Counted from the first letter of the stretch, positions 1 through 7,087 are shown. The stretch is DNA of 12,177 nt from Dunaliella salina (GCA_002284615.2 MU069693.1:230256-242432), one strand, 5' to 3'. The notes: a model not told the origin generated them from the sequence alone. A program made the numbers and translations.

Positions 1-69
<69 letters not shown>
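1..69. repeat. (AC)n microsatellite
   Basis: The window opens inside a perfect AC dinucleotide run, so its true left end lies outside. It abuts the start of a dispersed hairpin repeat at base 70, so the two may have inserted or expanded together. Confidence 0.98.
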
Positions 70-72
<3 letters not shown>

Positions 73-136
73 TTGTGGAGGGGGAAGGGGGGCTCCGTCC
101 CTCTTTTTCTGATCCAAAGGATCACACCTTACTTGT
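70..136 (+). repeat. Dispersed double-hairpin repeat, copy 1
   Basis: It begins GAATTG and ends ACTTGTT, matching 5506-5567. A G-rich/GGCTCCGTCC part is followed by a T run, then by a stem-loop at 110-124 (TGATCC, loop AAA, GGATCA). Similarity to the second copy stops abruptly after ACTTGTT. The left side is the AC microsatellite. No coding potential is seen. This looks like a short mobile or organelle-derived palindromic repeat; the class is not recognised with certainty. Confidence 0.75.
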
Positions 137-776
137 TGTCCTGCATGGTGACTGCATACACATCAAATGCACATTTGTTTCAAAAGTGAACAGTTGTATA
201 AATTACCATTTTGCAGAGGGGGTTGTAAACGGGCAACAGTGCCCGTGCGCAGCTGTGTTAAATAATTTTTTGGGGCTGCGCCGTTCATGCGCGGTTGCAA
301 AAGTGATTGTCTCAGGGACGGGGGGGGAGGATGCGCACTGAGTTGATTTCTGCACGTTGGGGAGGTTTTCTCTGCCTGCATGCATTTATTTTCTTTTTCT
401 TCAGTGGTCATGCTGACTCCGCAGTCCTGCTGCTACCCTCTCCTGGTCGCCCTCGTCCAGCAGCTGAATAAATGTATCAGGTCATTGCAAGGCTGAGGGT
501 GAACTCTGCCTCCATGGGAGCCTGTGCTTTGACGCAGCAGGGTCTGCTCTCTCTCTTGATGCTGCCAAGCCTGCTTTCTTTGCTTGCCACCATGGGCTTC
601 AGCCGACCTTGCAGCTCGAACGCACACTACACTCTAAATAATGATAAAAATCATTCCCACATGTGTAGATCTCTTGATGCTACCAAGTACGCTCTCTGAA
701 TGCTCCTGGGTCTGTCTGCAGCCTAGCAGTCGTGCATTTTGACTGTTGGCTTCTCGTTTGCAACCTAATAATTTTT
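137..776. other. No confident gene; short shared repeats
   Basis: Open frames here are short and overlap on both strands. The motif CTCTTGATGCTRCC occurs at 553-566 and 671-684, and again at 1160-1173. CTCCTGGGTCTGTCTGC occurs at 703-719 and again exactly at 1142-1158. Both sides of the 777-1082 minisatellite therefore carry related sequence, suggesting that the minisatellite sits inside an older duplicated segment. One weak candidate exon (405-492) is listed separately. Confidence 0.5.
405..492 (+). CDS. Weak candidate exon, unknown product
   Basis: A long T/C-rich tract ending TTCTTCAG at 404 makes a good 3' splice site. The next bases read open in one frame as VMLTPQSCCYPLLVALVQQ and onward to a TGA near 494. 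A possible donor is CAG|GTCATT at 480/481. The peptide is hydrophobic in the middle (YPLLVALV), and no family is recognised. AATAAA at 467-472 could instead be a polyadenylation signal. Chance is a real alternative for an open stretch of under 30 codons. Confidence 0.18.
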
Positions 777-1082
777 TCCTTGTAACCGTGTAGCCTTGTA
801 ATCTCGTGATCTCCTTGTAGCCTTGTAATCTTGTGATTTCCTCCTTGTATCCGTGTAGCCTTGGAATCTTATGATCTCCTCGTAGCCTTGAAATCTTGTG
901 ATCCCCTTCTTGTAGCCTTGAAATCTTGTGATCCCCTCCTTGTAGCCTTGAAATCTTGTGATCCCCTCCTTGTAGCCTTGAGATCTTGTGATCCCCTCCT
1001 TATATCCTTGTAATCTTGTAATCTCCTTGGATCCCTGTGTCCTTGTAACCTTGTGATCTCCTTGGAACCTGGTAACCTTGTG
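777..1082. repeat. 27-30 bp minisatellite
   Basis: Tandem units resemble GATCCCCTCCTTGTAGCCTT followed by GAAATCTTGT. Most are 30 bp, with 27-bp variants and one longer unit near 840-880. The array decays towards 1082, and a lone unit recurs near 1125-1146. Because most units are multiples of three, minus-strand frames stay open across it. One long frame (765-1394) reads as imperfect copies of GITRFQGYKE. The translation is purely repeat-derived, with no flanking domain, so a protein is not called. Confidence 0.9.
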
Positions 1083-1328
1083 ATGTGGCCAGCAGTCAGT
1101 CGATTTGACTGGAGGCCTCCTTTTACTTGTAACCTTGTGATCTCCTGGGTCTGTCTGCTCTCTTGATGCTGCCGGGGTTGCCTGCTGTGACTGCACACAG
1201 AGCTGAAGGGGCATGTGAATGAGTAGCACACGATGATTTGTGCAGATGAGGTGAAGGCGCCATGGGTGCAGTGAGCGGCGATAAAGCGAAAGCAGGGATG
1301 GGTTATACATGGCGTTGAGAGTTGCTGC

Positions 1329-1405
1329 ACTTGATTTGTGCTCGACTCTAACAATACTCACATGTACTTGGTTTGTGCTTGACTCTAATAACAATACTCA
1401 CACAT
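1329..1405. repeat. Tandem duplication, 37 and 40 bp
   Basis: Unit 1 (1329-1365) and unit 2 (1366-1405) both start ACTTG and share TTTGTGCTYGACTCTAA and AATACTCACA. Unit 2 has a 3-bp insertion. This is a simple local duplication. Confidence 0.85.
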
Positions 1406-1985
1406 ACTTACTGCTGCAAAGATTCGATTCTGGGAGTTGTTGAACAAACAACACGTTTTTATGGCAGATCTTACTTTGACCCCATACAACCTACTCCTGG
1501 GTGAGAGTGCAGTGTGTGCAATGGGAGTCATTGGAGGTATCTTGAGACCCAATTGGGTATGTGGCAAAACGTGTGTAAAAGGACGTTGCGTTTCTGCTGC
1601 AACCCATTTTGAGTGCCCAAACCGGTCCTGCTAATGACATTTAGACCGGGACGCTTGACTGTTGCATACTGTTGCTATGCACCAAGTGACCACTTGTCCG
1701 AGCCTCTTATTGAGGTTTGCAGACCATTGCCTCCCTTAGGTGGAGTGCGCAAATCTGTTTGCTCCATCAGAAACCTGAGCTCACATTGCATGGCCAGACG
1801 TGTTTGCTTATGCAGGAGAAGGCACTCTGCTCGCGAGCATGCGGCATGCATGCGTCTAGTTTTGCAAATGGAGCGCGCTGTGGCGGAGGAGCCTGATAGA
1901 TGGGATGTCCTGGCACGCGCTCAGAGCGCAATTGCCTGCACAAGCACACCTACCAACAAAGTCTGGTAGCTGGCACCTTGTTGTC
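1406..1985. other. No confident gene
   Basis: The longest plus-strand frame (1613-1969) runs 118 codons but has no recognisable domain, carries scattered Cys and Arg, and ends just as the next minisatellite begins. A B-box-like GATTCGATTC at 1421-1430 has no A box at the right distance. Nothing else is visible. Confidence 0.5.
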
Positions 1986-2335
1986 CTCTTGGAGCCTGAT
2001 TGCTGGCATCATGCCGTGCCCTCGGAGTCTGATTGCTGGCATCATGCCGTGCCCTTGGCGTCTGATTTTCTGGAATCCAGCCAAGACCCCCTGGCATCTT
2101 GGCTGGCCCCTGGATTCTTGTCGAGCCTCTGGAGACTGGTTGCTGGCATCTTGGCTTGCCCCTAGCACCTTGGCATGCCCCTGGAGTCTGATTGCTGGCA
2201 TCTTGGCTTGCCCCTGGCACCTTGGCATGCCCTTGGAGGCTGATTGCTGGCATCTTGGCTTGCTCGTAGCATCTTGGCATGCCTCTGGAGTCTGATTGCT
2301 GGCGTCTTGGCATGTCGCTAGAGCGCAGTGCGGCA
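1986..2335. repeat. Minisatellite with 32-33 bp and 52 bp periods
   Basis: The anchor TGATTGCTGG, with variants, lies at 1998, 2030 and about 2063 (spacing 32-33), then at 2137, 2189, 2241 and 2293 (spacing exactly 52). The longer unit adds a CTTGGCTTGCCCCTGGCACC-like segment to the shorter one. Both strands are open over much of the array because the sequence is stop-poor; these frames are not called as genes. Confidence 0.9.
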
Positions 2336-2439
2336 CCAGAGCCTGGCAATGCAGTGTGGCTCAGGAGCCTCTTGCGAGTACAGTCATGACTGCGCATGCA
2401 TCTGCAGCGTGCGCTCCAGGTTTTGTGGTTGCAAGGAAA

Positions 2440-2790
2440 TGCTGTGGGAATACCTCGAGAGGGCCAGAGGTGTGGCAGGGGAGTCTAATATCTGACTATA
2501 CATGCAATCTAGAGCACCCTCACTGTTGTGGGAACACCTTGAGGGCTCTGGAGGCGCGGCACATGATTAAACCGGGAGTCCAAGGTTGCTGACTGCGCAT
2601 GCTGTTATACAACTTGTGTCTCGGATGCGTCTTGGTGCGGTCGCAGTGGGATCTCAGTATTGTGGGAACCTCGAGACCGTTGGAGACGTGACACAAGAGT
2701 TAAGAAACTGACTGCATGCGCAGTCTAGAGCATACGCCTGAGCAAGTGCAATAGAAATGGTGTGGGAACACTGCGGAAATGCTCCTCACA
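2440..2790. repeat. Degenerate long-period tandem repeat
   Basis: The anchor TGTGGGAA recurs at 2443, 2527, 2661 and 2761. The first three copies are followed by CTCGAGA- or CTTGAGG-like sequence, then GGAG(R)CGTGRCACA-like sequence, then CTGACTGCGCATGC and TCTAGAGCA in variable order. Spacings are 84, 134 and 100 bp, so units have suffered insertions or deletions. It follows the 52-bp minisatellite directly and may be an older array. Confidence 0.6.
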
Positions 2791-3994
2791 TGGGGGGCAT
2801 TTGCATGGGTGCACTTCTGTGTACTGGAGCACATGCATGTGTGCCCTGAGTTTGTTAGGGCATGCACATGAGCAGGTTTAGCAGTTTAAGTTCAAAGCAT
2901 GCACTCTTTCAAATATTCCGGGATTTGAGGCTTACGGGACAGCTTTACAAAGGCATCATGATGTCCGGCAGCTAAAGCAGGCTTGGAGGATTTGGCCCCT
3001 TAGAATCAGTCACTGAGTGTCTCAGTGTGGGCATGGTCTGCTTACCCAGTCTGCTGCCGATCATGTGGTTGCCTCCGCTGAGAAGTTAGTTGAGTCGGTG
3101 CCTAAATAGTGGGGATCTCATGCTTTTTTGTGGAAAGGTCACATCTTTGTAATTAGATATTTTCAAACTTGCTTCCTTTGTTGCGTCGCTGGTAAAGAAA
3201 GAGGGAAAGGAAAAGTTCACGCAGGCTGTGGGTTGCTTGCAGTAACCATAGGTTCCAAAACTAGCAAGGTGGTTAAGTTTAGGGTGCAAAGAGAGCAACA
3301 AACCCAGGATGATTGGCTGCAGGCTTTGGATCCTTGCAGTCCTTAGCTTCTTTGATACATTGACTCACGCAGTGTCACACCTGGCAAGTAGGAATGATAA
3401 CAAGTTGTACCGCAAAATGTAGTATCGACAGATGTCATCATTCAACCATGAAGAAGTCCGGAAAGCTTTTAAAAAAGTGCGTTCACGATTTTCAGATATA
3501 ACGCAGGATACAGAAGGCTCTCACTGAGAGTCTCAGTCAAAGTAATTCGAATGACTGGCTGATGGCCTGCTCATGGAAACAGGGGAATTCATGTCGAAAA
3601 GGGTTGCTGGGATTGAAGAGATAGGGAGGTATTACACTGCTCAGGGATGTGCAGGTCACACTGGGCCGAACATTCTGCGCTGCCACAAGATCTTTCAGTA
3701 CATGCTTTCAGATCATGACAACAATGCGCAACCCTGTTCAAGCTAGACATAGCCGGAGGCTCTCAGCTGCAGTGCAGCAAGACTAGAGTCAGAGACTCTG
3801 GCTGATCATCTGCCTGGTTAAACATTTCCAACCAGCATCAAAATTGGAACCAATTCAGACAAAATCTTTTCAAATCCGTACTAGTTTAGAAAAAAGCATT
3901 GATTTCAGGATAAGTTGTAATATGAAATACTGATTACAAGGGCATCCCTGCTTCTTAGTTCTATGCCCAAATGTCACGCATGTCAAACAGACGT
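2791..3994. other. No confident gene; broken open stretches
   Basis: A plus-strand frame from about 2891 reads 40 or so codons to TGA near 3014, then about 30 more codons (containing AADHVVASAEKLVESVPK) to TAG at about 3106. A 57-codon ATG frame lies at 3573-3746 and includes GRYYTAQGCAGHTG. These look protein-like but match no family I recognise. They may be exons or remnants of a decayed element. Palindromic CACTGAG...CTCAG motifs recur near 3010 and 3520. Confidence 0.35.
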
Positions 3995-4065
3995 GTGCCA
4001 ATGTCCTCCTTTCCCTAATTGATGTAAGGAGAGTTTCCTCTGCCTACACAAAACTTAATTTCTTT
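3995..4065 (+). mobile_element. Retroposon 3' end, copy A (stem-loop)
   Basis: GTGCCAATGTCCTCCTTTCC is followed by CTAATTGATG and a 24-nt stem-loop at 4024-4047, then a T/A-rich tail. The arrangement matches minus-strand copy B (7012-7087) and the 3' end of the retrotransposon fragment (7907-8010). Only the 3' end is recognisable; upstream sequence shows no clear tRNA-like head. Stem pairs are GTA..GG with CC.TAC outside and AGAG with CTCT inside, around a TTTC loop; the G.G mismatch is shared by all copies. Confidence 0.6.
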
Positions 4066-4184
4066 ATTGGAAAAATTTTTTTCTTGTAAATCTTGCATGC
4101 CAACTATTCCCTTTCTATCTTTTTGGGCTGTATGGTGATCCAGATACAGCACAAGATGCTTGTTCACCTGTGCCAGGTGGTTTC

Positions 4185-4391
4185 TCAGAAGGCAAGCCAG
4201 TTCAGCAGATCAGCCCAAGCATGAAATGCACACATCATCCATAGAAACGAAAGGAAAATGCAGGGTTGCATGCCTGTATGCACCATAATCAGGCTGAGAA
4301 ACTGGCGCAGCCAGAACAGCATCTTTGATCTCGAAACGGGCTTGTTGGAGCTTACAGGAAAAGATGGCCACACAGCTTCAGCTTGTCGTCT
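4185..4391 (-). pseudogene. Possible decayed pol-like ORF fragment
   Basis: One minus-strand frame is open for about 55 codons and ends in TGA. It reads LQQARFEIKDAVLAAPVSQP then DYGAYRH. The pattern of a helix ending AP-V-x-x-P-D-Y resembles the connection between reverse transcriptase and RNase H in Ty3/gypsy Pol. The expected following TDAS-like strand is not convincing and no upstream RT motif is seen, so this is a weak suggestion. Another frame over the same bases is open for 62 codons and hydrophobic, which may be the artefact. Confidence 0.15.
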
Positions 4392-4496
4392 AAGAAATGG
4401 AAACTAATGACCAACTACGTGAAAATCCTTGCAAAATCTCGTAATCTTGAAGGCAATTATACTGTGAGCTGTACTTGACTTTGTCCGGGGATTGTT

Positions 4497-4509
4497 GGGG
4501 CGGAGCCCC
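4497..4509. repeat. GC hairpin GGGGC-GGA-GCCCC
   Basis: A perfect 5-bp stem with a GGA loop. Its reverse complement, GGGGCTCCGCCCC, is close to the GC-rich core of the double-hairpin repeats at 70-136 and 5506-5567. The surrounding 4440-4620 has an LTR-like look (AATAAAGCTTTGAG at 4564), but no second copy is in the window to test that. Confidence 0.5.
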
Positions 4510-4714
4510 CTGGGGCGTAGTTCCTTATAGTTCACTGCAGTCAACGCCAGTCAACACTGAAAGAATAAAGCTTTGAGCCACTCAGGCTACCTCCCGTCAT
4601 AAGAGTACCACCACCTGAAAGCTAATTTTGCGCTGATTCCAGATGTCCTCTGCCCTCAGCTGCTCGGTCAAGCCCTCCCTGTGGCCAAGCTGAGGTAAAT
4701 GTGGAGGGAACGGG

Positions 4715-5182
4715 TTGCACTGTCATATATGCTTTGCAATGCATTTCAATTTCGTTTTGTCAATATTCATTGCTGCTATCGTGGTAGAGTGTGGTCGACG
4801 CGTAAGCGATAGCGATAGGTTACAGACCCTTGCAGCAGCACAGCAGAGACGGGAATATTTGGACAGCACACGGGATGAGAGGCGTGCCCGGGCCCGTGAA
4901 AGGGCGGGTCGCAGTGCACAGCCAGACGCTCAGCATGCAGAACTGCAGGCAGCCCAACCTCAATCATTGGATGAGCCAGGCAATGCGACTCAGCAGGCAG
5001 AGGAAGCAGCGTTGGCAGCCCATCATGATGCAACTGACCCAGATGCTGCTTTGAACAACCGCATGGAGGCATACCCAATAGGCCCCCCTCCCTCGGCCTT
5101 GGTGGTGGTTAGATTTAGTGGCAACGCTTCAGCTATGCATCCACCGAGAAGGCTTGCGACCATTATTACTGGGCAGCATTGA
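4715..5182 (+). CDS. Hypothetical Arg/Ala/Gln-rich protein fragment
   Basis: This is the longest non-repetitive ATG frame in the window (155 codons). Residues 1-26 are hydrophobic (FNFVLSIFIAAIVV) and could be a signal anchor, or read-through of an intron: TCGTGGTAG just before the basic part is a usable acceptor. Residues about 28-65 are strongly charged (RREYLDSTRDERRARARERA) and probably helical; residues 66-115 are Ala/Gln/Asp-rich. From 5118 a different frame reads on as ADDIAALVMDEVFVNVGRNV to TGA at 5312, so the coding sequence may have shifted frame or be spliced near 5120-5180. Similar Arg-rich stretches occur in some transposon proteins, but no specific family is recognised. Confidence 0.35.
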   Translation: MHCHICFAMHFNFVLSIFIAAIVVECGRRVSDSDRLQTLAAAQQRREYLDSTRDERRARARERAGRSAQPDAQHAELQAAQPQSLDEPGNATQQAEEAALAAHHDATDPDAALNNRMEAYPIGPPPSALVVVRFSGNASAMHPPRRLATIITGQH

Positions 5183-5312
5183 GGGCAATCATGTGGCTGA
5201 TGATATAGCAGCTCTGGTCATGGATGAAGTGTTTGTGAATGTTGGCCGTAATGTCAGAGCGTTTGCGCAAGAAGAAGAATGGGACTTTGCTAGGAGGGTA
5301 GGGAACCGCTGA
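5118..5312 (+). CDS. Possible continuation of the 4715 frame
   Basis: Sixty-four codons in another frame overlap the end of the previous entry. It contains an acidic, protein-like run (DIAALVMDEVFVNVGRNVRA, then FAQEEEWDFARRV) and ends in TGA. It could be the true C-terminal part of the same product if a splice or frameshift lies between about 5118 and 5180. A TGTAA motif, which serves as a polyadenylation signal in green algae, lies about 90 bases downstream (near 5403). No function can be assigned. Confidence 0.25.
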   Translation: MATLQLCIHREGLRPLLLGSIEGNHVADDIAALVMDEVFVNVGRNVRAFAQEEEWDFARRVGNR

Positions 5313-5505
5313 ATGCAGTTGCAGGTTTGATGTGTGCAAGTTTGACCACCATGGAGGCAGGTGCAACCCTAACTCACCCAACGAGAGCTACTGGACTTCC
5401 TTTTGTAATTGGTGGCTCCAAGCCATACATTGATTGAATTTTCTTATCTTCCTTTGTTAAATATTACCAAATCCTGACATAAAATGCACAAGTAGATCGA
5501 AAATT

Positions 5506-5567
5506 GAATTGAGGGAGCGGGCTCCGCCCCATTTTTTTGTGATCTGAAGGATCACACCCTACTTGTT
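5506..5567 (+). repeat. Dispersed double-hairpin repeat, copy 2
   Basis: GAATTGAGGGAGCGGGCTCC opens the copy and ACTTGTT closes it. It contains a GGGC-TCC-GCCC stem (5519-5529), a T7 run and a second stem-loop at 5539-5555 (GTGATC, loop TGAAG, GATCAC). It is collinear with 70-136. In the second hairpin, position 7 is C in copy 1 and T in copy 2, and both pair with G. Confidence 0.75.
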
Positions 5568-5575
5568 TCTCCCAA

Positions 5576-5710
5576 ATGAAATCAAAGAAAAGGAAAGTCA
5601 ATGTATGCCAGAGGTTGCGTGCATTAAGGGAAAATTGTGCGCAGCCATTCTTGTGGCAACAACTTAGTGTGCGCAGAGTCCTCGAAATCTACTTCCACCA
5701 GGAGGCATAA
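5576..5710 (+). CDS. Small ORF, 44 aa, basic
   Basis: An ATG nine bases after the hairpin repeat opens a 44-codon frame to TAA. It begins MKSKKRKVNVCQRLRALREN and contains KKRKV, the form of a classical nuclear localisation signal. A short frame like this can arise by chance. Part of it (5604-5632) overlaps a motif repeated at 6895-6910 and 11303-11318, so it may be repeat-derived. Confidence 0.15.
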   Translation: MKSKKRKVNVCQRLRALRENCAQPFLWQQLSVRRVLEIYFHQEA

Positions 5711-5745
5711 CTTTTGGACGGCACATGTCAATGGGCTACCAATTG

Positions 5746-5852
5746 GTATGTATACGGATCCAATTGGAGGATGTGGGGGGTGGTGGGTAGTCTGGGGGGG
5801 TTTGGACTTTTTGTGACCCCTTCTCTAAAATTTAACTGAGCCACTTCTACAG
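5746..5852 (+). other. G-rich segment with intron-like ends, copy 1
   Basis: It runs from ATTG|GTATGT to CTTCTACAG|AATTGT, 107 nt, GT...AG, with AATTTAACTGAG about 18 nt before the 3' end as a possible branch site. Its interior is G-rich (GGGGGGTGGTGGGTAGTC). It resembles 6246-6345 in its ends and in the order of its blocks. It could be an intron of an unrecognised plus-strand gene or simply a repeated segment. Confidence 0.3.
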
Positions 5853-5920
5853 AATTGTAAAAATATCGTTGGATTCCTCAGCTTGAGAACTGTCGATTGG
5901 CACCCTCTTTGGGCAAATTG

Positions 5921-5940
5921 GGTGGNGGGGGGGGGGGGGT
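5921..5940. other. Poly-G run with an unresolved base (N at 5926)
   Basis: A run of at least 13 G follows the only ambiguous base in the window. The homopolymer length is probably unreliable, and any reading frame crossing it should not be trusted. Confidence 0.9.
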
Positions 5941-6156
5941 GCTCTGTGCACGAATCAGAGTCAGTGACACATCCGCATGAGTGTAAGCTGCTGGGGGTGT
6001 GAGGTCAAGCATGCAGCAAATTAATCTAAACTTCCATGACAGTGACTATGTGTAATATGTCCTTGCATGGTGAAGTCAGAAGGGCAGTTTGTAGGCTTGC
6101 AAGCCATGGCCAGTTGTGGGTGCCTGGAAGGGTGGGCTTGCATGAGGGCCTGCTCC

Positions 6157-6492
6157 TCAGTTTTTGCCCCATAACTCTGCTCCAATCCAACCTATTTGTG
6201 TGCCCAGTATGCAGGAGGATGCAGAATTAAATGAGGGACAGATTGGTACCCTTGTTGTCTGGATTGGGGCACTAGATGGGGGGGTTTCAAGGGTGGTGGG
6301 TGGGTCAGGGGTGTCCAGCCAAAATTGACACATGACTTCCAACAGAAATTTGTTATGCGCCTCCTGTTCCCACTTCCAATAAAAGGTCAGTAATGCATTC
6401 TGGACGCTGCCAACACTTCCTTTCAAAATGACTTTTGCAGTCTCACACGAGCTATTGTGGTGTTGCTGAAAACTTGCTGTATCACCATGGTG
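6157..6492 (-). CDS. Hypothetical protein frame B
   Basis: This minus-strand frame is open for 111 codons between TAG (6493-6495) and TGA (6157-6159). It contains VILKGSVGSVQNALLTFYWK, then WEQEAHNKFLLEVMCQFWLD, then a Pro/Thr-rich tail (PDPPTTLETPP). The first two thirds look like a folded, mixed-charge protein. There is no ATG near its start; AGTTTTCAG|CAACACC at its beginning could be a splice acceptor. It overlaps the end of frame A by a few bases in a different frame, so the two could be one gene with a frameshift. No family is recognised. The Pro-rich part overlaps a G-rich repeat (6246-6345), which weakens the case. Confidence 0.3.
   Translation of the reverse strand, partial: HHGDTASFQQHHNSSCETAKVILKGSVGSVQNALLTFYWKWEQEAHNKFLLEVMCQFWLDTPDPPTTLETPPSSAPIQTTRVPICPSFNSASSCILGTQIGWIGAELWGKN
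6246..6345 (+). other. G-rich segment with intron-like ends, copy 2
   Basis: It runs from ATTG|GTACCC to CTTCCAACAG|AAATTTGT, 100 nt. Block order matches 5746-5852: ATTGG, a G-run, GGTGGTGGG, a pyrimidine-rich end and AACAG. It lies opposite the minus-strand open frame 6157-6492, so at most one of the two readings (plus intron or minus coding) is likely correct. Confidence 0.3.
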
Positions 6493-6847
6493 CTAAACGT
6501 GGATTGCTGGGTAGGCTGTAGGGGTGCTGTGGGGCAGCATAAGGTTTCAAAACATGATACTTTCCCTGGTGACGCTTGGAGTTTCTTGGTTGAATCATAG
6601 CATTGACCATGGCTTGTACACCTCTGCCTTGTTTCTTACATGTGTGCCCTTTGCAACCAGCACAAACGCTTCGCCACCCTGCTTTGTTATATTTTGCATA
6701 AGAACACTGTTTCACATTTGCCACTAAACTGGCACTAGCTTCATGTACCAGGAATTCTGTGGTAGTGGTGCTTGCCTGTGAACATGTTTTATGAGCTTCA
6801 GTTTTACACTGTTTACTAGCTAGAGATAGCCAAGCGTAACATTCAGG
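6482..6847 (-). CDS. Hypothetical Cys-rich exon (frame A)
   Basis: An open minus-strand frame of 121 codons ends in TGA at 6482-6484. It starts directly after a strong acceptor (TTTACTTTTTCTTCCTCTAG then CTTCAG, in-frame alternatives six bases apart). The middle has regularly placed Cys and basic residues: QCSYAKYNKAGWRSVCAGCK followed by GHTCKKQGRG. The C-x2-C-x3-H-x-C part looks like a possible small zinc-binding knuckle. The rest is Thr/Ser-rich upstream and Pro/His-rich at the end (APQHPYSLPSNP). There is no early ATG, so it needs an upstream exon. However, joining through the nearby GTAAGT donor leads to stops in all three phases. It may be a decayed gene or have another donor. No family is recognised. 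Confidence 0.4.
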   Translation of the reverse strand, partial: PECYAWLSLASKQCKTEAHKTCSQASTTTTEFLVHEASASLVANVKQCSYAKYNKAGWRSVCAGCKGHTCKKQGRGVQAMVNAMIQPRNSKRHQGKYHVLKPYAAPQHPYSLPSNPRLAPW

Positions 6848-6892
6848 CTGAAGCTAGAGGAAGAAAAAGTAAAGGTCTATGCTGGCACTTAC
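6848..6892 (-). other. 45-nt intron-like sequence
   Basis: On the minus strand CGCTG|GTAAGTGCC begins it and CTTCCTCTAGCTTCAG ends it, with a near-continuous pyrimidine tract between. The donor matches the spliceosomal consensus perfectly. A length of 45 nt (39 with the first AG) is very short. Upstream bases (TCCTTAATGCACGC) belong to a motif repeated elsewhere in the window. No phase gives an open junction into frame A. Confidence 0.3.
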
Positions 6893-7011
6893 CAGCGTGC
6901 ATTAAGGAAAGACTCGACAGTTAGCATTGGCACAAACAGTAAGCCCCACTAAAGATTGCTAGCTATGAGCCGCCCAGCTAATGAGGGTCCAGAGCAGTCA
7001 ACAAATATCCT

Positions 7012-7087
7012 AAGAAAAGAAAAGAAAAACTACGTAGGCAGAGAAACTCTCCCTACATCAATTAAGGAGAAGGTGACACATTGGCTC
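7012..7087 (-). mobile_element. Retroposon 3' end, copy B (stem-loop and T tail)
   Basis: Read on the minus strand it runs GAGCCAATGTGTCACCTTCT, CCTTAATTGATG, a 23-nt stem-loop (7034-7056), then TTTTTCTTTTCTTTTCTT. The stem is GTAGG/CCTAC and AGAG/CTCT around a TTT loop, with one G.G mismatch. It shares GCCAATGT and AATTGATGTA with copy A (3995-4065). It lies head-on against the 5' end of the plus-strand retrotransposon fragment. Confidence 0.65.

Noticed and set aside
1421..1440. B-box-like GATTCGATTC as a second SINE head
   Set aside because: No A box at a suitable distance, no tail and no flanking duplication.
765..2335. CRISPR array
   Set aside because: Repeat units are contiguous or variable with no unique spacers of constant length, no leader and no cas genes; the context is eukaryotic.
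1921..2397. 158-codon minus-strand frame over the 52-bp repeat
   Set aside because: Repeat translation only; both strands are open over the same bases.
3720..3790. Reverse-transcriptase motif from LFKLDIAGG-like reading
   Set aside because: Only a few residues resemble an RT motif A; the next residues do not fit and no other RT block is in phase nearby.
4440..4620. LTR of a retrotransposon
   Set aside because: AATAAAGCTTTGAG and the GC hairpin are suggestive, but there is no second copy, primer-binding site or polypurine tract that I can identify.
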